Notes: a model not told the origin generated them from the letters alone. Counted from the first letter of the stretch, positions 12,512-26,306 are shown. The stretch: 64,000 nt of DNA from Cunninghamella blakesleeana (GCA_017871115.1 JAFCIZ010000005.1:3403501-3467500), one strand, 5' to 3'. Program-made: numbers and translations.

Positions 12512-13298
12512 AAAAAATCATAATTATTCATCATTTAATTAGTATTAATTATTTATTTATTTTTTAAAAAAACATTGTCACTGTTATTATTATTATTGTA
12601 GATTCATTACCATTTTCATAAATTCATTTTTTTATTTGTTATAGAAACTGTTTTATTATAATAAAATATTAATATAATATTTGTCCTAATTACATACTCA
12701 TGCAAGACTAAAAAAGATGTCAATGGTGGTGGTGGTATTAAAAAATAAAATAAGGAGGAAAATCGTGTGGATTTTTTTTTATTGACTTGTCATGAATAAA
12801 TAGTCGTAAATATATGTATATATATTAGTAAAATACCCATTAATGTATAATGATAAATAAGTGTATCATTTATTTTAAACCAAACAACAATGGTTTTTTT
12901 TGTGTTAATCATCCTATAACAATTAAATGAACATTATCAACATTCATTATATATATATCGTCTATTGATCACGACCGTTACCATTTTAAGAATACCTATT
13001 CTATTTTATATATCGACTTTTCCTTCCTATTTTAGTATTTCTTTCATTGTATATTTTAATTCATTCTTTTTTTTAAACGTAAAATAATTCTCTCTCAAAC
13101 TACCTCGTGATTATCTATTTTTTTAAAGAGATGATTCACCTCTTTTTTATTATTTATTCATTTTTTTTTATTGATTTGCTGATATTCCTAATTTATTATT
13201 ATTACTATTATTATGATTACCATGAGTTATGATTTAAGATTATTACCATTAATTTGTAAATATTATATATATAAAAAATCTACTATTTTTATTTTATT
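12512..13298. other. Intergenic region downstream of NDUFS3
   Basis: AT-rich DNA between converging genes. No coding or structural RNA features are seen. Confidence 0.5.
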
Positions 13299-14420
13299 TT
13301 ATTTTTTTTCAGGTTTATCATCACGACCACTACCAGTCATTTCCCAAGGTGATAAAGCACCTTCAAAGTTACGGAAGGCTTGAGCCAATTCTACAGGTTC
13401 GGTAACAACACGTTTCTTTTCTTCATCATATCTTACTTCTACGTAACCAGTCAAGGGGAAATCCTTTCTTAAAGGATGGCCTTCAAAACCATAATCTGTT
13501 AAAATACGACGTAAATCAGGATGGCCAGTAAAGAAGACACCATACATATCATACACTTCACGTTCTTGCCAGTTAGCAGCATTAAAGATGGGGACTACAG
13601 AAGGGACAGGGCTGACTTCGCTAGCATAGGTCTTGACACGAATACGAGCATTGTATCTAAAACTTAATAATTGATAAACTACTTCAAATCGATTTTCGCG
13701 AGATGGGAAATCAACACCTGAAATATCTTGTAAGGATTTAAATTGAGAGTTGGTATGATCTCTTAAAAATGTCATGACGGGTTCCAAGGCACTAGGGGCG
13801 ACATACACGGTCAATTCATCTTTATACACACTGAACTGTTGAATGAATTTGGGTAAAGCTGACATTAAATATTGTCCATAGGTGTGAAGTTCATCATTGC
13901 CTGACTTGAAAGTGGGATCTGCACTGACTTTATTAAGTTCTGTAGCTAATAGAAATAATTGATATAAAATAAAATAAAAAATAATAATAATGATATTTTA
14001 GTACTATTATCCTTTGTTTTTGTGGAATATCTTTATATCTGTTTCACCCTGTGTCGCTTTATTTCGTAATATGTTATTTCTTTTATTTTTTCTTCCCATC
14101 CATCAATATATTTATAGTACCTTGTTGCTGTATCATTGAAGTAGAAAATCCACGAACGGTGTTAATTCTAAGAGCAGGTTTAACTATTATATGTTGTAAT
14201 AAATAAATAAAATAAAAAGAATAATAATATATATTTATCAATAAAGAAAATTCCAAACTTTAAACTATAATGCTGTTTTTATTTATTTTTTTAAAATTGT
14301 TTTTAAAATTAAATAAAATAAAAAATATAATAATGATGATGCTATCAATTTACCAGCAGACAAAAGTACTCGTTGTTGACGACATGTACGTAAAGTGGAA
14401 TTAATTACTCTAGAAGCCAT
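13299..14420 (-). CDS. NDUFS3: NADH:ubiquinone oxidoreductase 30-kDa subunit (complex I)
   Basis: Three exons: 14420-14354, 14183-14121 and 13945-13299, giving 258 residues, close to the family length of about 260. The first about 43 residues are rich in Arg/Ser/Thr and match a mitochondrial presequence. The mature part carries the family signature [34 protein letters not shown] near the C-terminus. The subunit (NuoC/30-kDa) sits in the peripheral arm of complex I next to the ubiquinone-reducing module. The acceptor of exon 3 is ambiguous by six bases (two in-frame AGs), changing the protein by two residues. It shares a 357-bp divergent promoter with the ANTH adaptor gene. Confidence 0.96.
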
Positions 14421-14777
14421 TATTTAATGTATAAAAAAAAGAGTGGGGAGGATATTAAAAAAAAAAATAAGAGGAAGAAGAGAGAAAATAAAAACAAGCA
14501 AGCCATATAAAATTTGAACCCCTCTAACAAAAATGGTCACCCAAACGGTGTTTTAAAAATAAAAAATTGGTGCGGTTAAATTAATGCCTAATATATATTT
14601 TTTTTTTCTCTCTTTCCTTTTATTACACTTGAATTTTTTTTTTCCTTTTTCTATATTTAATTTTCTCTTTACTTTCTTTTTCTTTCTTTCTTCTTTTCTT
14701 TTTCTTTTTTATTTGTGTGAATAAATCATTATTGCATTTATTTTTATAAATAATATTAATACTATTAAAGTAACATA
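14421..14777. promoter_or_regulatory. Shared divergent promoter, complex I subunit / ANTH adaptor
   Basis: The 357 bp between two start codons on opposite strands holds a pyrimidine-rich tract facing each gene (minus-strand CT at about 14440-14490; plus-strand CT at 14608-14713). This suggests two separate leaders in one nucleosome-poor region. Confidence 0.5.
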
Positions 14778-15680
14778 ATGGAAATAGCGATTAGAAAAGC
14801 AACTCGTTTAGAATATAGACCTCCAAAAGAAAAGCATTTGCAAAGTAAAAATAATAATATAGCTTTTGAAAATAAGAACATATAATAAATAAAAAATAAT
14901 AAATAGTAATAGTATAATTGTTTAATAAATGATATTGTATTATTTTAGCTTTAATCAACTTGACATATCATAAGCCTGCGTTAATCGATGAAATACTATT
15001 AACATTATCAAGAAGAGGAAAGGAAAACTCTTGGATTGTAAGAAATAAAATAATAAAAAAAAGGAGGGGAAAAGATAAAAGTTGTATGGTAAAGGAATCA
15101 TATGTTAACCCTTTTCTCTCTCTCTCTCTCTTTTTTTTTTTTATTATGGGGTAATAACAATATATTTATTTTTAGATTGTATATAAAGTATTGATTATAG
15201 TTCATACCTTAATAAGACAAGGCAATGGTGATCAAACTATATCTAGATTACAAAAACATCCTGAAGTATTATCATTACATCGTTTAAAAGAAAAAGCTTC
15301 TGGTAAAACTAAAAATATAGAAAAAAAAAATATTTAAAACCTTAATTTAATCGGTGCTTCAATGAACAAAATAGTTTAACCAAAATATATCTTTTTTTTT
15401 TTTAATGTTAATTATAGCGTATGCCAGTATACAAAATCTTCATATGTATCATAACTATTTAATTGGAAAGTTAGATTTATACAGAGAATGTGAAGTGGAT
15501 TATACAAAAGCGAAAGGTCGTCTTCGTCAATTATCAATAAATAATGGTTTATTAAAAGAAACTACTCGAGTTCAGCAGCAAATAGCTATTTGTTTATCAT
15601 GCAAAGTAAAAATAATAATAATCATCATAATCATGATTTATATATACACATTAAAAAAAAATCTTTTCACTCATCCAATC

Positions 15681-15714
<34 letters not shown>

Positions 15715-17034
15715 CCAAATAGATATTGGCGATAATGCGATTAGTTTTAATGCCTTTAGATTAATTGTTGAAGATCTATTATCATTGTTTCAAGTAGTGA
15801 ATGAAGCTGTTGTAAATATATTAGGTAATATTAAATCATTATTTGAATTCCCGGTTTAAAATACTCACTAACATATATATAAAATATTGTTTTTATTATA
15901 GAACATTATTTTTCTCTAAGTAAATTACATGCTACCTTGGCTTTGGAAATATATAAAAAATTTTCTGAACAAGCTCAAGCAACGACAAGTTTTTTAGATA
16001 ATGCAAGAAAACTTGAAGATGAATTATTTATTACCATTCCTACTTTGAATCATGTAAGTCGATCCCTTTTTTGGCAATCTGTCATTCCATTTTTTTCTCC
16101 CTTTTTTTATTTCCAATAATTATATACCAATCCTTTTTTTTTTTTTTTTTTGCATATAGGCACCACTTTCATTGGCTTCCGCTTTAGAGGATTACTTAAA
16201 TGATGGCGATTTTGAAGCGAAACGACAAACTATTATTCAAGAAAAACAAAGAAGATCATCTATGGGTAAAAAATAAAATTAAATAAAAATTATATATATT
16301 TAGAAAAAAATTAAAAATAAAAAAGAAACTAAACCTTTTTATTTAATATTTTTTATTTTTTATATTAAATAGTATCACCTTCAACTAACCAACCTATTAC
16401 ACAATCTCCGTCATCACCATCACCGACCAATAATAATAATATGCAATTAACCATTACATCACCATCATATAATAACGACAATTATAACAGTAATAATAAT
16501 AATAATTATAATAATAATAATAATAATAATGCTATGAATGAATTCCTTAAGAGCCTTGAAAATGAAAGAATGGATACTTTAGTACCTTATCAACCTCAAC
16601 AAACTCAACAACAACAGCAAGTAGTTTATTCTCAATTAACAGGACAACAACAACAATTGCAGCCTATTCAAGCTCACTATACTGGTAATCCATTTTTACA
16701 ACAACAGCAACAACAATATCCTATTTTCCCTATCAATACAAATTTAAAAAGGTCAGCATCTTTATCTACATCCAATACCAATTATGCATTGACTGCAAGT
16801 CCTTTAACCTATAATAATCCCAATGTATCATTAACTTCATTACAAAATAATATGACGGGTAGTAATCCATTTAGATTCAGTACTTTACCTACGATTCAAT
16901 ATAAGTCTCATCCAAGTCAACATTTACCTATTCCTATTAATACAAAAAATCCATTTGCTATCAATAATAATAATACCATAGCAACACCTCCATTGACTCC
17001 TGTACAAAATAATAACCCATTTGCAAAATCATAA
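14778..17034 (+). CDS. ANTH-domain clathrin adaptor (AP180/CALM, yeast Yap1801/1802-like)
   Basis: Eight exons: 14778-14844, 14949-15037, 15176-15302, 15418-15605, 15713-15824, 15902-16053, 16160-16265 and 16373-17034, giving 500 residues. The ANTH domain fills about 1-270. It begins KATRLEYRPPKEKHLQ, continues with helices containing LINLTYHKP and VYKVLIIVHTLIRQG, and matches the PtdIns(4,5)P2-binding fold. The C-terminal half is disordered and rich in Asn, Gln and Ser. It holds four NPF motifs (about residues 385, 444, 473 and 495), the ligand of EH-domain proteins such as Ede1 and Pan1. The protein likely links clathrin and EH proteins to the plasma membrane in endocytosis. No canonical clathrin box was spotted. 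It is convergent with RPL7. Confidence 0.93.
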
Positions 17035-17221
17035 TTTATATATTAAAATAAAATAAACTAATAATTTTTAAAACAAAAGCAAATTTATTTTATTCCCAAT
17101 TTATCATCATCATTTTTTATATAAAAGAGAGAAAAATGTGTAAATATAAAAATAATTTTATTTTTTATGTCTTTTTAATTAAAAAAGGGTGATCAAAAAA
17201 CAAATATTTTTATAAAATAAA

Positions 17222-18408
17222 TTAGTTCATGGATTGAACCAAGTTGTTGATGAAGTGTTCACGGTCACCAGCAGCACCACCTTGGATGAAGTGGTTGAAT
17301 TTACGCTTAGGCCATAAGTTGTTGGGGTTAGATAATTTGAAGGGCCATAAGAAGTTGGAAGCTTCCTTGAAGTGAGGACCACAGGTAGCAATTTCGTGAA
17401 TAAGATCTTCAACACAGATGATGTTGTGCTTACCAAGAGCCTTTTCAATGATGGCATTGTCATGGAGAGGGATACGTTGCTTATCAACCTTAGCATAACC
17501 ACGCTTGTAGATTAATTCACGGATGGTTTTCAAGTTGGGTTCACCATAAGTAACATAAGGTTCAACCAATTGTAACATTTGGGAGGTAGCCTTGTTTAAA
17601 CGAACGAAGACACCATTGTTAATTTGTAATAAACGTAACAATTGTAAAACCTTACGAGGCTTGGGGGCAATGTTGTTGATACCACGGATACGGACAACGA
17701 AGACAACCTTAGGTTGAGCTTCAACGAAGTAATCACCATTGGCCTTGGCTTGACGACGGAGACGGATTTGGTTACGTTCGTTGGATTGATATTCCTTGTG
17801 GTACTTAGCAGCACGCTTGAAGATTTCACGACGCTTTTGGAGCTTAGCCTAAAAAATGGAAGGAAAATTGAATAAATAAATAGGAATGAGTATATATATA
17901 TATAATATACGCTTTTATATAATATTGACCACTCGATTTTTTTTATTATTATGATAATTTTTTTTTACCTTGCGAAGTTCAGCCTTCTTGGTAGCAGCAT
18001 CAGCAGCAGCCTTAGCGTCAGCCTTTTGCTTCTTCAAGAGAGTTTCGGGGACGAGAACGTCATTGTTGGTGGGAACGTTGCTATTTTAAGCCAATAATGA
18101 AAAAAAATAATAATAATTGAATTTAATAGTGCATTTTTTATATATTTATACAAGTAGTTGGATTATAATAATTTTTAATGAGAAAGAGGAATGATAGTAA
18201 TAATAATAATATAAAGTAGTGGTGATAAAGAGATGTTTTTCTTTTTTTTTTATTGTTGATAAATCATATCCATATTTTTATTATCCAAAGTAAAGTAATA
18301 TAAGATTCCATATTATCATTATTGTTTTTTCTATTCCTTTCTTCATATATAAAAAATAAAATAATGTATATTTTATTTATTCTTGTTGATAACTTACTAA
18401 GCGACCAT
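17222..18408 (-). CDS. RPL7: 60S ribosomal protein L7 (uL30)
   Basis: Three exons: 18408-18398 (only 11 nt), 18080-17969 and 17848-17222, giving 249 residues, the normal eukaryotic length. The N-terminal part is the Lys/Ala-rich eukaryotic extension. The body carries the uL30 core with [26 protein letters not shown] and [15 protein letters not shown]. The C-terminus ends [19 protein letters not shown]. An intron right after the start codon is common for fungal ribosomal protein genes. A TOP-like CT-rich stretch precedes the start (18437-18460 on the minus strand). Base composition is richer in G+C than its surroundings, as expected for a highly expressed gene. Confidence 0.96.
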
Positions 18409-18891
18409 GTTTGCACCGTGAAAATATAAAAAATAAAGGAGAGAGAGAAAAACAAAAGAATTAGTGAACAAGAAAAAATTTTAAAGATTTGACGAAAAAT
18501 TTTTCAAACTCCTTCATTTTTTTTTATTAGATGCCAAAGAGGATAAGTGGCTTGGTCCTCAAATTATTTAAAGCTCGATTTAAAATTACATTATCTCTTT
18601 TCTACTTTTCTTTCATGCAACCTTTTTTATATTTATACATATATAAATGTTTTTTATTTATCATCTTTTATTATTTAAAAGGTCCATATTTTTTATTATG
18701 TAAAAATGCCATATTTTTATTATTTTAAAAATTCTTATATAAATGGTCATAATTTTATTATTTTAAAAACACTTATGTATATATATGTATATATATATAT
18801 TCTATATAAAAGTATTTATTAATTTATAGTTTAACTGAAAAAAGATCATATTAATAAAACAGTATAATTATTATTGAAATAAAGTAAAAAT
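18409..18891. other. Intergenic region with short degenerate repeats
   Basis: About 480 bases. Between 18678 and 18772 a unit like CATATTTTTATTATTTTAAA recurs about three times. A small plus-strand open frame here is low-complexity and not supported as a gene. Confidence 0.45.
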
Positions 18892-20296
<1,405 letters not shown>

Positions 20297-22079
20297 TGTT
20301 TTTTTTAATAAATATAGAATAAATATAAATAGTAAAATGAATTTATAAAATGAATTTGGTTTTAAAAATGAAGAGGTGATATTAAAAAAAGATCTACGTT
20401 TTATAGTTTATTTAATATAGAATTTTTAAGCGCTATTTAAAATGATTTTTCAGCAATGACAAACAGTTTACATAATATTCTTTCTTATTTATAATCTCTT
20501 GATTTCGGTTAAATTATACCGTTCTAATACAAAAATAAGAAAGCTGTCATATAATATTTATTCATGGATAAATAAGAATAAAAAAACGGCAGGAGTATCC
20601 ATAATATTTTTTTTAGTGAATAATAAACTTTATAATAAAATGTAATTATCATTTATAAACTAAAATTAAAAAAAAAATTATATTAGGTAAATCAAAAATA
20701 TTGTAGAAACAAAAAAAAATCTAATTTGAAGTAAAATTATATAATTTTATTTTTATTTGAAAAGAGAAAAAAGAAGTGAGAATAAAATGTTGATCAAATT
20801 GTAGTTTTCTACACAATAGCTTTTTCTTTTCTCTCTTAAGTTAATATATAAATATTTTTTTTTGACCATCAAATAAATAGAGTGGTTGAAAAAAAAAAAA
20901 AAGCAAAAAGTTTTGCTATAAGTTTTATTTTTTTTTTTTTATTTTTTTTTTTTTGTCGTGAAGATATTTTCATATTAGATAATGGTATATATATATATGC
21001 TCTATAATTCCTTTTGCGATATTGCCTAAATGAATTTAGTTTAGCAACAATGTAAATTCCAGAATAAACTTGGAGCTTTTGCTTACCGATAAATTCATCC
21101 TTAATTACATATAGTTCGTGATATTGAATTTGGATGTAACCTAAGGTAATACATATATTTTTAAAAATGTTTGAAAAACACAAATTAAATTTTAATAATA
21201 AATAAAAATAGATAAAATGGTTAATATGATGATTTTGAAAATGCAATTAATGAAGATGTATTTATAAAAAACCTTAAGAGGTTGTTTATAATGAAAAAAA
21301 TGAAGGAATATAAAATTAATAATATTAATGTAAAATACGATAAAAACAATAAATCATATAAATTTTTTATTTAAAAAAAAAGATTAAAATTATTATTTTG
21401 CTTATACAACTTAGAGAATAAAAATTTGTATTAATCATAAAATCAAAAAAGTAAGTTAAATTAAAATAATAAAATAATAGCATAAATATTTAGAAAAAAA
21501 AAAAATAGTATAGTTGATAATGATAAATTTGATTTTCTCAAAAATAAATTTAAAGATAAATTAATTTTTCTTATATTAAATACATTACCTAATTAATAAA
21601 AAAATACTAATTAATAAAAAAAAGCGAAGATTTAGAGATTAATGAAAATAAAAAAAATCGAAAATGGTAAAGTTAAATATAAAAACAATGAATTGTGTAA
21701 AAAATTATTTAGATATATAAAAACTATTTACTTAATTAAATAATGTAAATAAACGTAAAGAAAATAAATTTGTTATAGTATTTTAAAAGCAACAGAAAAT
21801 ATATTTATTAAATATAATATATTAAAGAAGGATGTAGAAGATGAATATTTCTGAAAACCTATACCCTTTTTATTAATTACTTGAATAAAAATAATGTAAT
21901 AAACTAGTTTAATACAATAGTTGAATTTATATAAAAGTCATTGCCATATATTTGTAATTCAAAGATTAATATTGTTTTATAAAACTATGTTGGCTGTATG
22001 TTCTACAATCAACAAAACGGAAAATAGAATGTCTAATAAATCTGTGAAGGTAATTGTGAGTAAACATATAATGCCATCG

Positions 22080-22253
22080 ATGCCATACTCGACTACTTTA
22101 TTTATATTTCCAAGATACTTCTGGAACAAGTTCCAAGAGCTGCAGCACTCTAGCTGTACTTGATTGTTTTATCAACAGAACTCATTCTTAACTTACTATA
22201 TTCATCAACCACACATTCTTGGCCATCTTCAAATAGGAATCGAATGGTCATAG
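22080..22253 (-). pseudogene. Possible relic or tiny spliced gene
   Basis: From ATG at about 22253 the minus strand reads MTIRFLFEDGQECVVDEY and then meets GTAAGT and, about 43 bases on, ACAG. Splicing there would continue to VLQLLELVPEVSWKYK and a stop. The patch has more G+C than its surroundings. Without splicing an in-frame TAG stops the frame. No family is recognised. Confidence 0.2.
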
Positions 22254-22319
22254 TAGTGTTTTAAAAATTAAGTATAGTTGTTAAAAAAATTGATATTTCA
22301 ATACTAATAATACTAGTAC

Positions 22320-22396
<77 letters not shown>
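22320..22396. repeat. (AAT)n microsatellite
   Basis: About 25 uninterrupted copies of the AAT/TAA trinucleotide, in intergenic DNA. Confidence 0.95.
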
Positions 22397-22399
<3 letters not shown>

Positions 22400-22544
22400 G
22401 GAAATAAAGTAATACCTTTTACTATTTATATTTTTATTTCAAATATTTATTTATATATCTTACTGTAACGGATTACTAAAATAAAAAGAAGTGAGTAATT
22501 TAATTATAATATTCAGTATAGTAAATAAAAATGAATATCAAAAA

Positions 22545-22665
22545 CAACGACAGGGTAAATTAATTCATGCGCCAGGTGAATCCATAAAAGTGGCATTTAC
22601 TTTTACAATTTGACCTATCTTGTTATTTGAAGTCTATCACCATATACAGCAAGACCGTCATTTAT
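22545..22665 (-). pseudogene. Possible decayed coding fragment
   Basis: The minus strand reads DGLAVYGDRLQIT then, after a one- or two-base frame slip, GQIVKVNATFMDSPGA and a stop. This looks like a broken exon rather than random AT-rich DNA. A TTTTTAG acceptor-like site precedes it. The family is unknown. Confidence 0.2.
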
Positions 22666-23016
22666 TTCTAAAAATTTTAATTATAATTTTCCTTTAATTA
22701 AATGATTAATAAAAAATAACCGCTATAACTAACAATTATGTTTATTCATTTCCCAAACATTGTTAATCAATCATATATTATTACTCTACCTTATCTTAAT
22801 TGATACTGCTATTTTATTTATTTTATTAAATTACATTTATTAATTGATTCAATAGAAAGAAAATAGTTTACTGATTTGAAAATATAATATAATGTACTTG
22901 TGCGATTTTAATATTTTTCTTAAAAAAAGGCTTATATATTGAATACATAAATTGTATTGACAATTAGCTGTTTAAATGTGATCAATTGCTGTTATTTTAT
23001 ACTTTATTGCTTATTT

Positions 23017-24401
23017 TTATTCTATTGGTTGACTAAAGAAAGGATAGTCATTATAGCCTTTTCCAGTACAAGGTGTATAAAAAGTAGATCGATCATATTT
23101 ATTGAAAGGTAAATGGTGTTGTATACGATAAACCAAGTCACTGTTAGCAATAAAGGCCCTTCCAAAAGCAACTATGGTATTGGAATGCTTTTCCGTAGTT
23201 TCATAAGCAAGTTTATAATCATGTGTGTAACCACCAGCTATTATTAAACAAAAATAGAGGAATCAATATATATACTCTATATTCATCAATAATACTCTTA
23301 CACATTCCTATTTATATTACCAACTATAAAAGGTCCTTTCCAAATTGTACGAAATGGATCTAATGACCAATTTTTACTGCTGCCATCATCTTTTTCTGTT
23401 TCCTTCGTCTTGTTGTTTTTATTTTCATGTTGCCCTTCATTATTCTTGTTTTTGTCTTCGTCCTCATCATCATCATCGTCATCATCATTTTCCCTTGGTT
23501 CAACAAAATGAAGGTAAGCTAAATTGGGGTGGTTCTTTTGAAGTTGCTGTGTAAGATAAGACCATGTTTCTATAGGTGTATCATCATGCATGTCTTGATA
23601 AGAATTAAAGGGACTAAACCGAACGGCAGTTCTTTCAGCGCCAATAGCTTCTACAATAGCATCTACTACTTCTAAAGTAAATCTTGCTCTATTTTCAATC
23701 AATCCACCGTATTGATCTGTTCTTTGATTACTTGATGTACAAATAAATTGATCCAAAAGATACCCAATAGAGGAATGTAATTCTACACCTGTCATGTGTA
23801 TTATATGTATATATGTTTAACAAAAAAAACCCTCCTATATATAATTATTATTGCTTTATTTTTTAATCTCAAATTTACCATCAAACCCAGCAATAATAGC
23901 ATTTTTAGCAGCTTCGGCATAATCTTGAGTAATAGAAAGAATTTCATCTATAGTTAATGCACGAGGTGTTTCATAAGGAAGATCCAAAGGAGATAATGGA
24001 TCACCAACAATACGAATAGGAGAAGCTGAAACCACTTGCTGATTAGAAGGAAGTAAAAAGGAATGAGTTGTGCGACCAAGGTGCCATAATTGAAGATAAA
24101 TAATTCCCTTTTTTTGATGCACAGCTGAAGTCACCTTTTGCCATCCTTCGATTTGTTTCTCAGTGAATATGCCTGGTGTATATGGATAATGACCTGCACT
24201 ATTACTGATTCCAGTTGCTTCCGAAATTAGTAATCCACCTTCGGTTGCTCTTTGCTCATAATGCTTTACCACTAAATCTGTTGGGACCCCATTTTCATCA
24301 CATCGATGTCTTGTTAATGGTGCCATAGCAATACGATGTTTTAATAGTAGCTTTCCTAGACGAAGAGGTGTAAATAATACTGGCGTTGTTGACGTAGTCA
24401 T
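23017..24401 (-). CDS. Old Yellow Enzyme-type oxidoreductase, copy 2, with acidic insert
   Basis: Three exons: 24401-23879, 23788-23321 and 23237-23017, giving 403 residues. The same family landmarks as copy 1 are present (APLTRHRC, LLISEATGIS, LQLWHLGRTT, SSNQRTDQYGGLIENRARF, GRAFIANSDLVYRI). The active-site strand reads GVELHSSIGYLLDQF, so H179 and Y184 are kept but the OYE1 Asn194 position is Ile182. Copy 1 has an extra intron just after this motif; here the two exons are continuous. A low-complexity insert of about 45 residues, starting with a run of Asp and then rich in Lys, Asn and Glu, lies just after the HFVEPR strand, in a surface loop of the barrel. Whether it is still an enoate reductase is uncertain. 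Confidence 0.92.
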
Positions 24402-25739
24402 TTTATATACAATTTGTTATTTTATTTAAAAAAAATAAAGGAAAAATAAAATAGAGAAAGTGAAAAAATAAATAAATAAATAAATAAATAGATAAATTAG
24501 AAACGGAAGGAAATGGTAATAAATGTAAGAAAAATTAAAACATAAAAAAGTATATAGCTTTTTCACTTTTGTATTAAAAGTTTAATATGATCCACCAATA
24601 AGATATATCTATTTTGGATAAATGATTTCTTACTAAGCAATTAAGGTTACACAGATGAAATTCATCATATAGGGTAGTGATAGACTGTAACTCTTGTGAC
24701 ATAATACTATTACTCAGCGTTGATATGATATATGTCATTATTTTTGTAAATCCAGTATATATATATATTTATAAGTATTTTCGGAATCACTAAAAAATGG
24801 TGTTAAATAGAATAATGTATCTTACTTTTATTTTATTATTAGTGTGTGTAAAATAAAATATATACAGCTGATCGTCTTATTATATAACTAAAGTATTATT
24901 ATGCTGATTTTTTCATTCTTTTTCATTAAGAGGATTTCATATTGGTTTGAATTGAGGTTATCATTTGGTGATCTAAAAAACAAGAGAATATATATATCGC
25001 GAACTATATGGAATTGTATCATCAATCATAGAGTGGCTTTAGTGTACAGTTTTTCTAATGATCTCAAAGTCATCAGACAAAAAATGTTATTTAAATATTA
25101 TCTACATATCTTTATATAGTACTTGAGTCGAAAAGGATTTGTATAGTACATATCTATTTATAAAAGTTTTTTTAAAAAGAAAAAAGAAATAGAAAGAGAG
25201 AGAGAGAGAGAGGGAATGAGTTAAATACGATGTGAATTAATACTAATTCCATTGTCGTTTAATAATTCATGTACTATGATATAGGACCTGTTTTGTTCTT
25301 GTTTTTATTGTCATTTTATTTGAAATAAAGTTGTTGGTATTATCTAATCATATTAATCTATTGAAAAATTATAAAAAAAAGTAAGTAGTGTTAATACTAT
25401 TTGTAATAAATCAAGCATGGAACAAGTAGATTTAATTCTTATTATTGCTTCCGTACTTGTTTATCTACCTTTATATATTAAATATATATTGTTGTAATTT
25501 TAAAAATTTGTTTAATAGTAATAATAAAATAAAAAGACAAATAATAAAATAATAAAAAAAAGGAATGTGAAAAGAAAGAATATATGGTCTCGACTTTTTA
25601 AAAATTCAAATTCAGCATTTTTTTTTTTGTTCCTGATTTATTTATTATAAAAAATTATATAAATTTAAAAAATATGTTGTTGCTTTTTTTTGAAAAAATA
25701 AACTAAAAAGAAAGAAATCCAATTTATTTTTGATCCTTT
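24402..25739. other. Intergenic region, 1.3 kb
   Basis: AT-rich with an (AAAT)n run next to the OYE start and a (GA)n run near 25192-25213. A 72-codon plus-strand frame at 24901-25119 is less AT-biased than its flanks but has no recognisable features. Confidence 0.45.
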
Positions 25740-26306
25740 CTAACAATTGGTAACCATACATACAGCGACTCGAGCGAGATTAGCAGCATCAATTTCTTTT
25801 AACTCATCTTCATTCCACTTATAACGATTATTTTTAGAATAAGAAACATAAACTGATGTTTCGCATCTACAAGTTTGTCTGATTTCATTGTTTTTTACAC
25901 AAGTTGATGGAACTGTACTTCCACAAATAGCGACACCTTGTTTATAATATTTATCATATTTTTTAGCAAGAGCATCCACCTTTTTTTCCACAGCTTCAAA
26001 AGTTCGAGCTTGTTTAGAAAGTTCTCTTACAGCACGAATAGTAGCATCTTTTCTGTTTTCCATCTTGAAATTATATGTGATATTTTGGTTTTTTTGTTTA
26101 CTAGTAATGAGGGTATATCCATCGCGCTTGAGTTCATATACGTGATGTAAACCTTTTAAGCCGATATGAAGATCTTTCTTGACCATTTTTGTAATTTTAT
26201 TTAAATTGCTAGATACTTTACCACCAACAGCTTTGAATGCTGTTGCTTGATGAACATACATCATCATTATAAAGATGTTGACAATGGCCAATAATCTGAA
26301 TTTCAT
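25740..26306 (-). CDS. Secreted Cys-rich protein, 188 aa, unknown family
   Basis: A single exon. The N-terminus is a signal peptide (hydrophobic core LLAIVNIFIMMMYVHQATA, cleavage likely near residues 22-24). The mature protein is basic. Its middle (about 25-120) has no Cys and is rich in Lys and Val with helix-like periodicity. All cysteines except none in the middle cluster in the last 65 residues: CGSTVPSTC, CRC and CMVTNC patterns, six to seven in all, consistent with a disulphide-stabilised C-terminal module. No intron or known domain is seen. It probably acts outside the cell; the role is unknown. Confidence 0.7.
   Translation of the reverse strand: MKFRLLAIVNIFIMMMYVHQATAFKAVGGKVSSNLNKITKMVKKDLHIGLKGLHHVYELKRDGYTLITSKQKNQNITYNFKMENRKDATIRAVRELSKQARTFEAVEKKVDALAKKYDKYYKQGVAICGSTVPSTCVKNNEIRQTCRCETSVYVSYSKNNRYKWNEDELKEIDAANLARVAVCMVTNC

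Larger units (their letters stand above)
20297..23016. other. 2.7-kb gap between OYE paralogues, microsatellite and possible gene relics
   Basis: Mostly very AT-rich. It contains a long (AAT)n run and two less AT-biased patches (about 22080-22260 and 22560-22680) that read like broken coding sequence on the minus strand. A 125-codon minus-strand frame at 20869-21246 is partly protein-like but not assignable. No intact gene is seen. Confidence 0.5.

Noticed and set aside
20869..21246. 125-codon minus-strand open frame with a protein-like stretch (ELYVIKDEFIGKQKLQVYSG)
   Set aside because: The ends are homopolymer-derived and no family or splice context could be found. It may be a relic, but the evidence is too weak to call.
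21921..22163. 80-codon plus-strand open frame
   Set aside because: The same DNA is open in two minus-strand frames as well, so openness reflects locally higher G+C rather than coding.
24901..25119. 72-codon plus-strand open frame
   Set aside because: Somewhat protein-like but isolated, with no motif, leader or partner exon.
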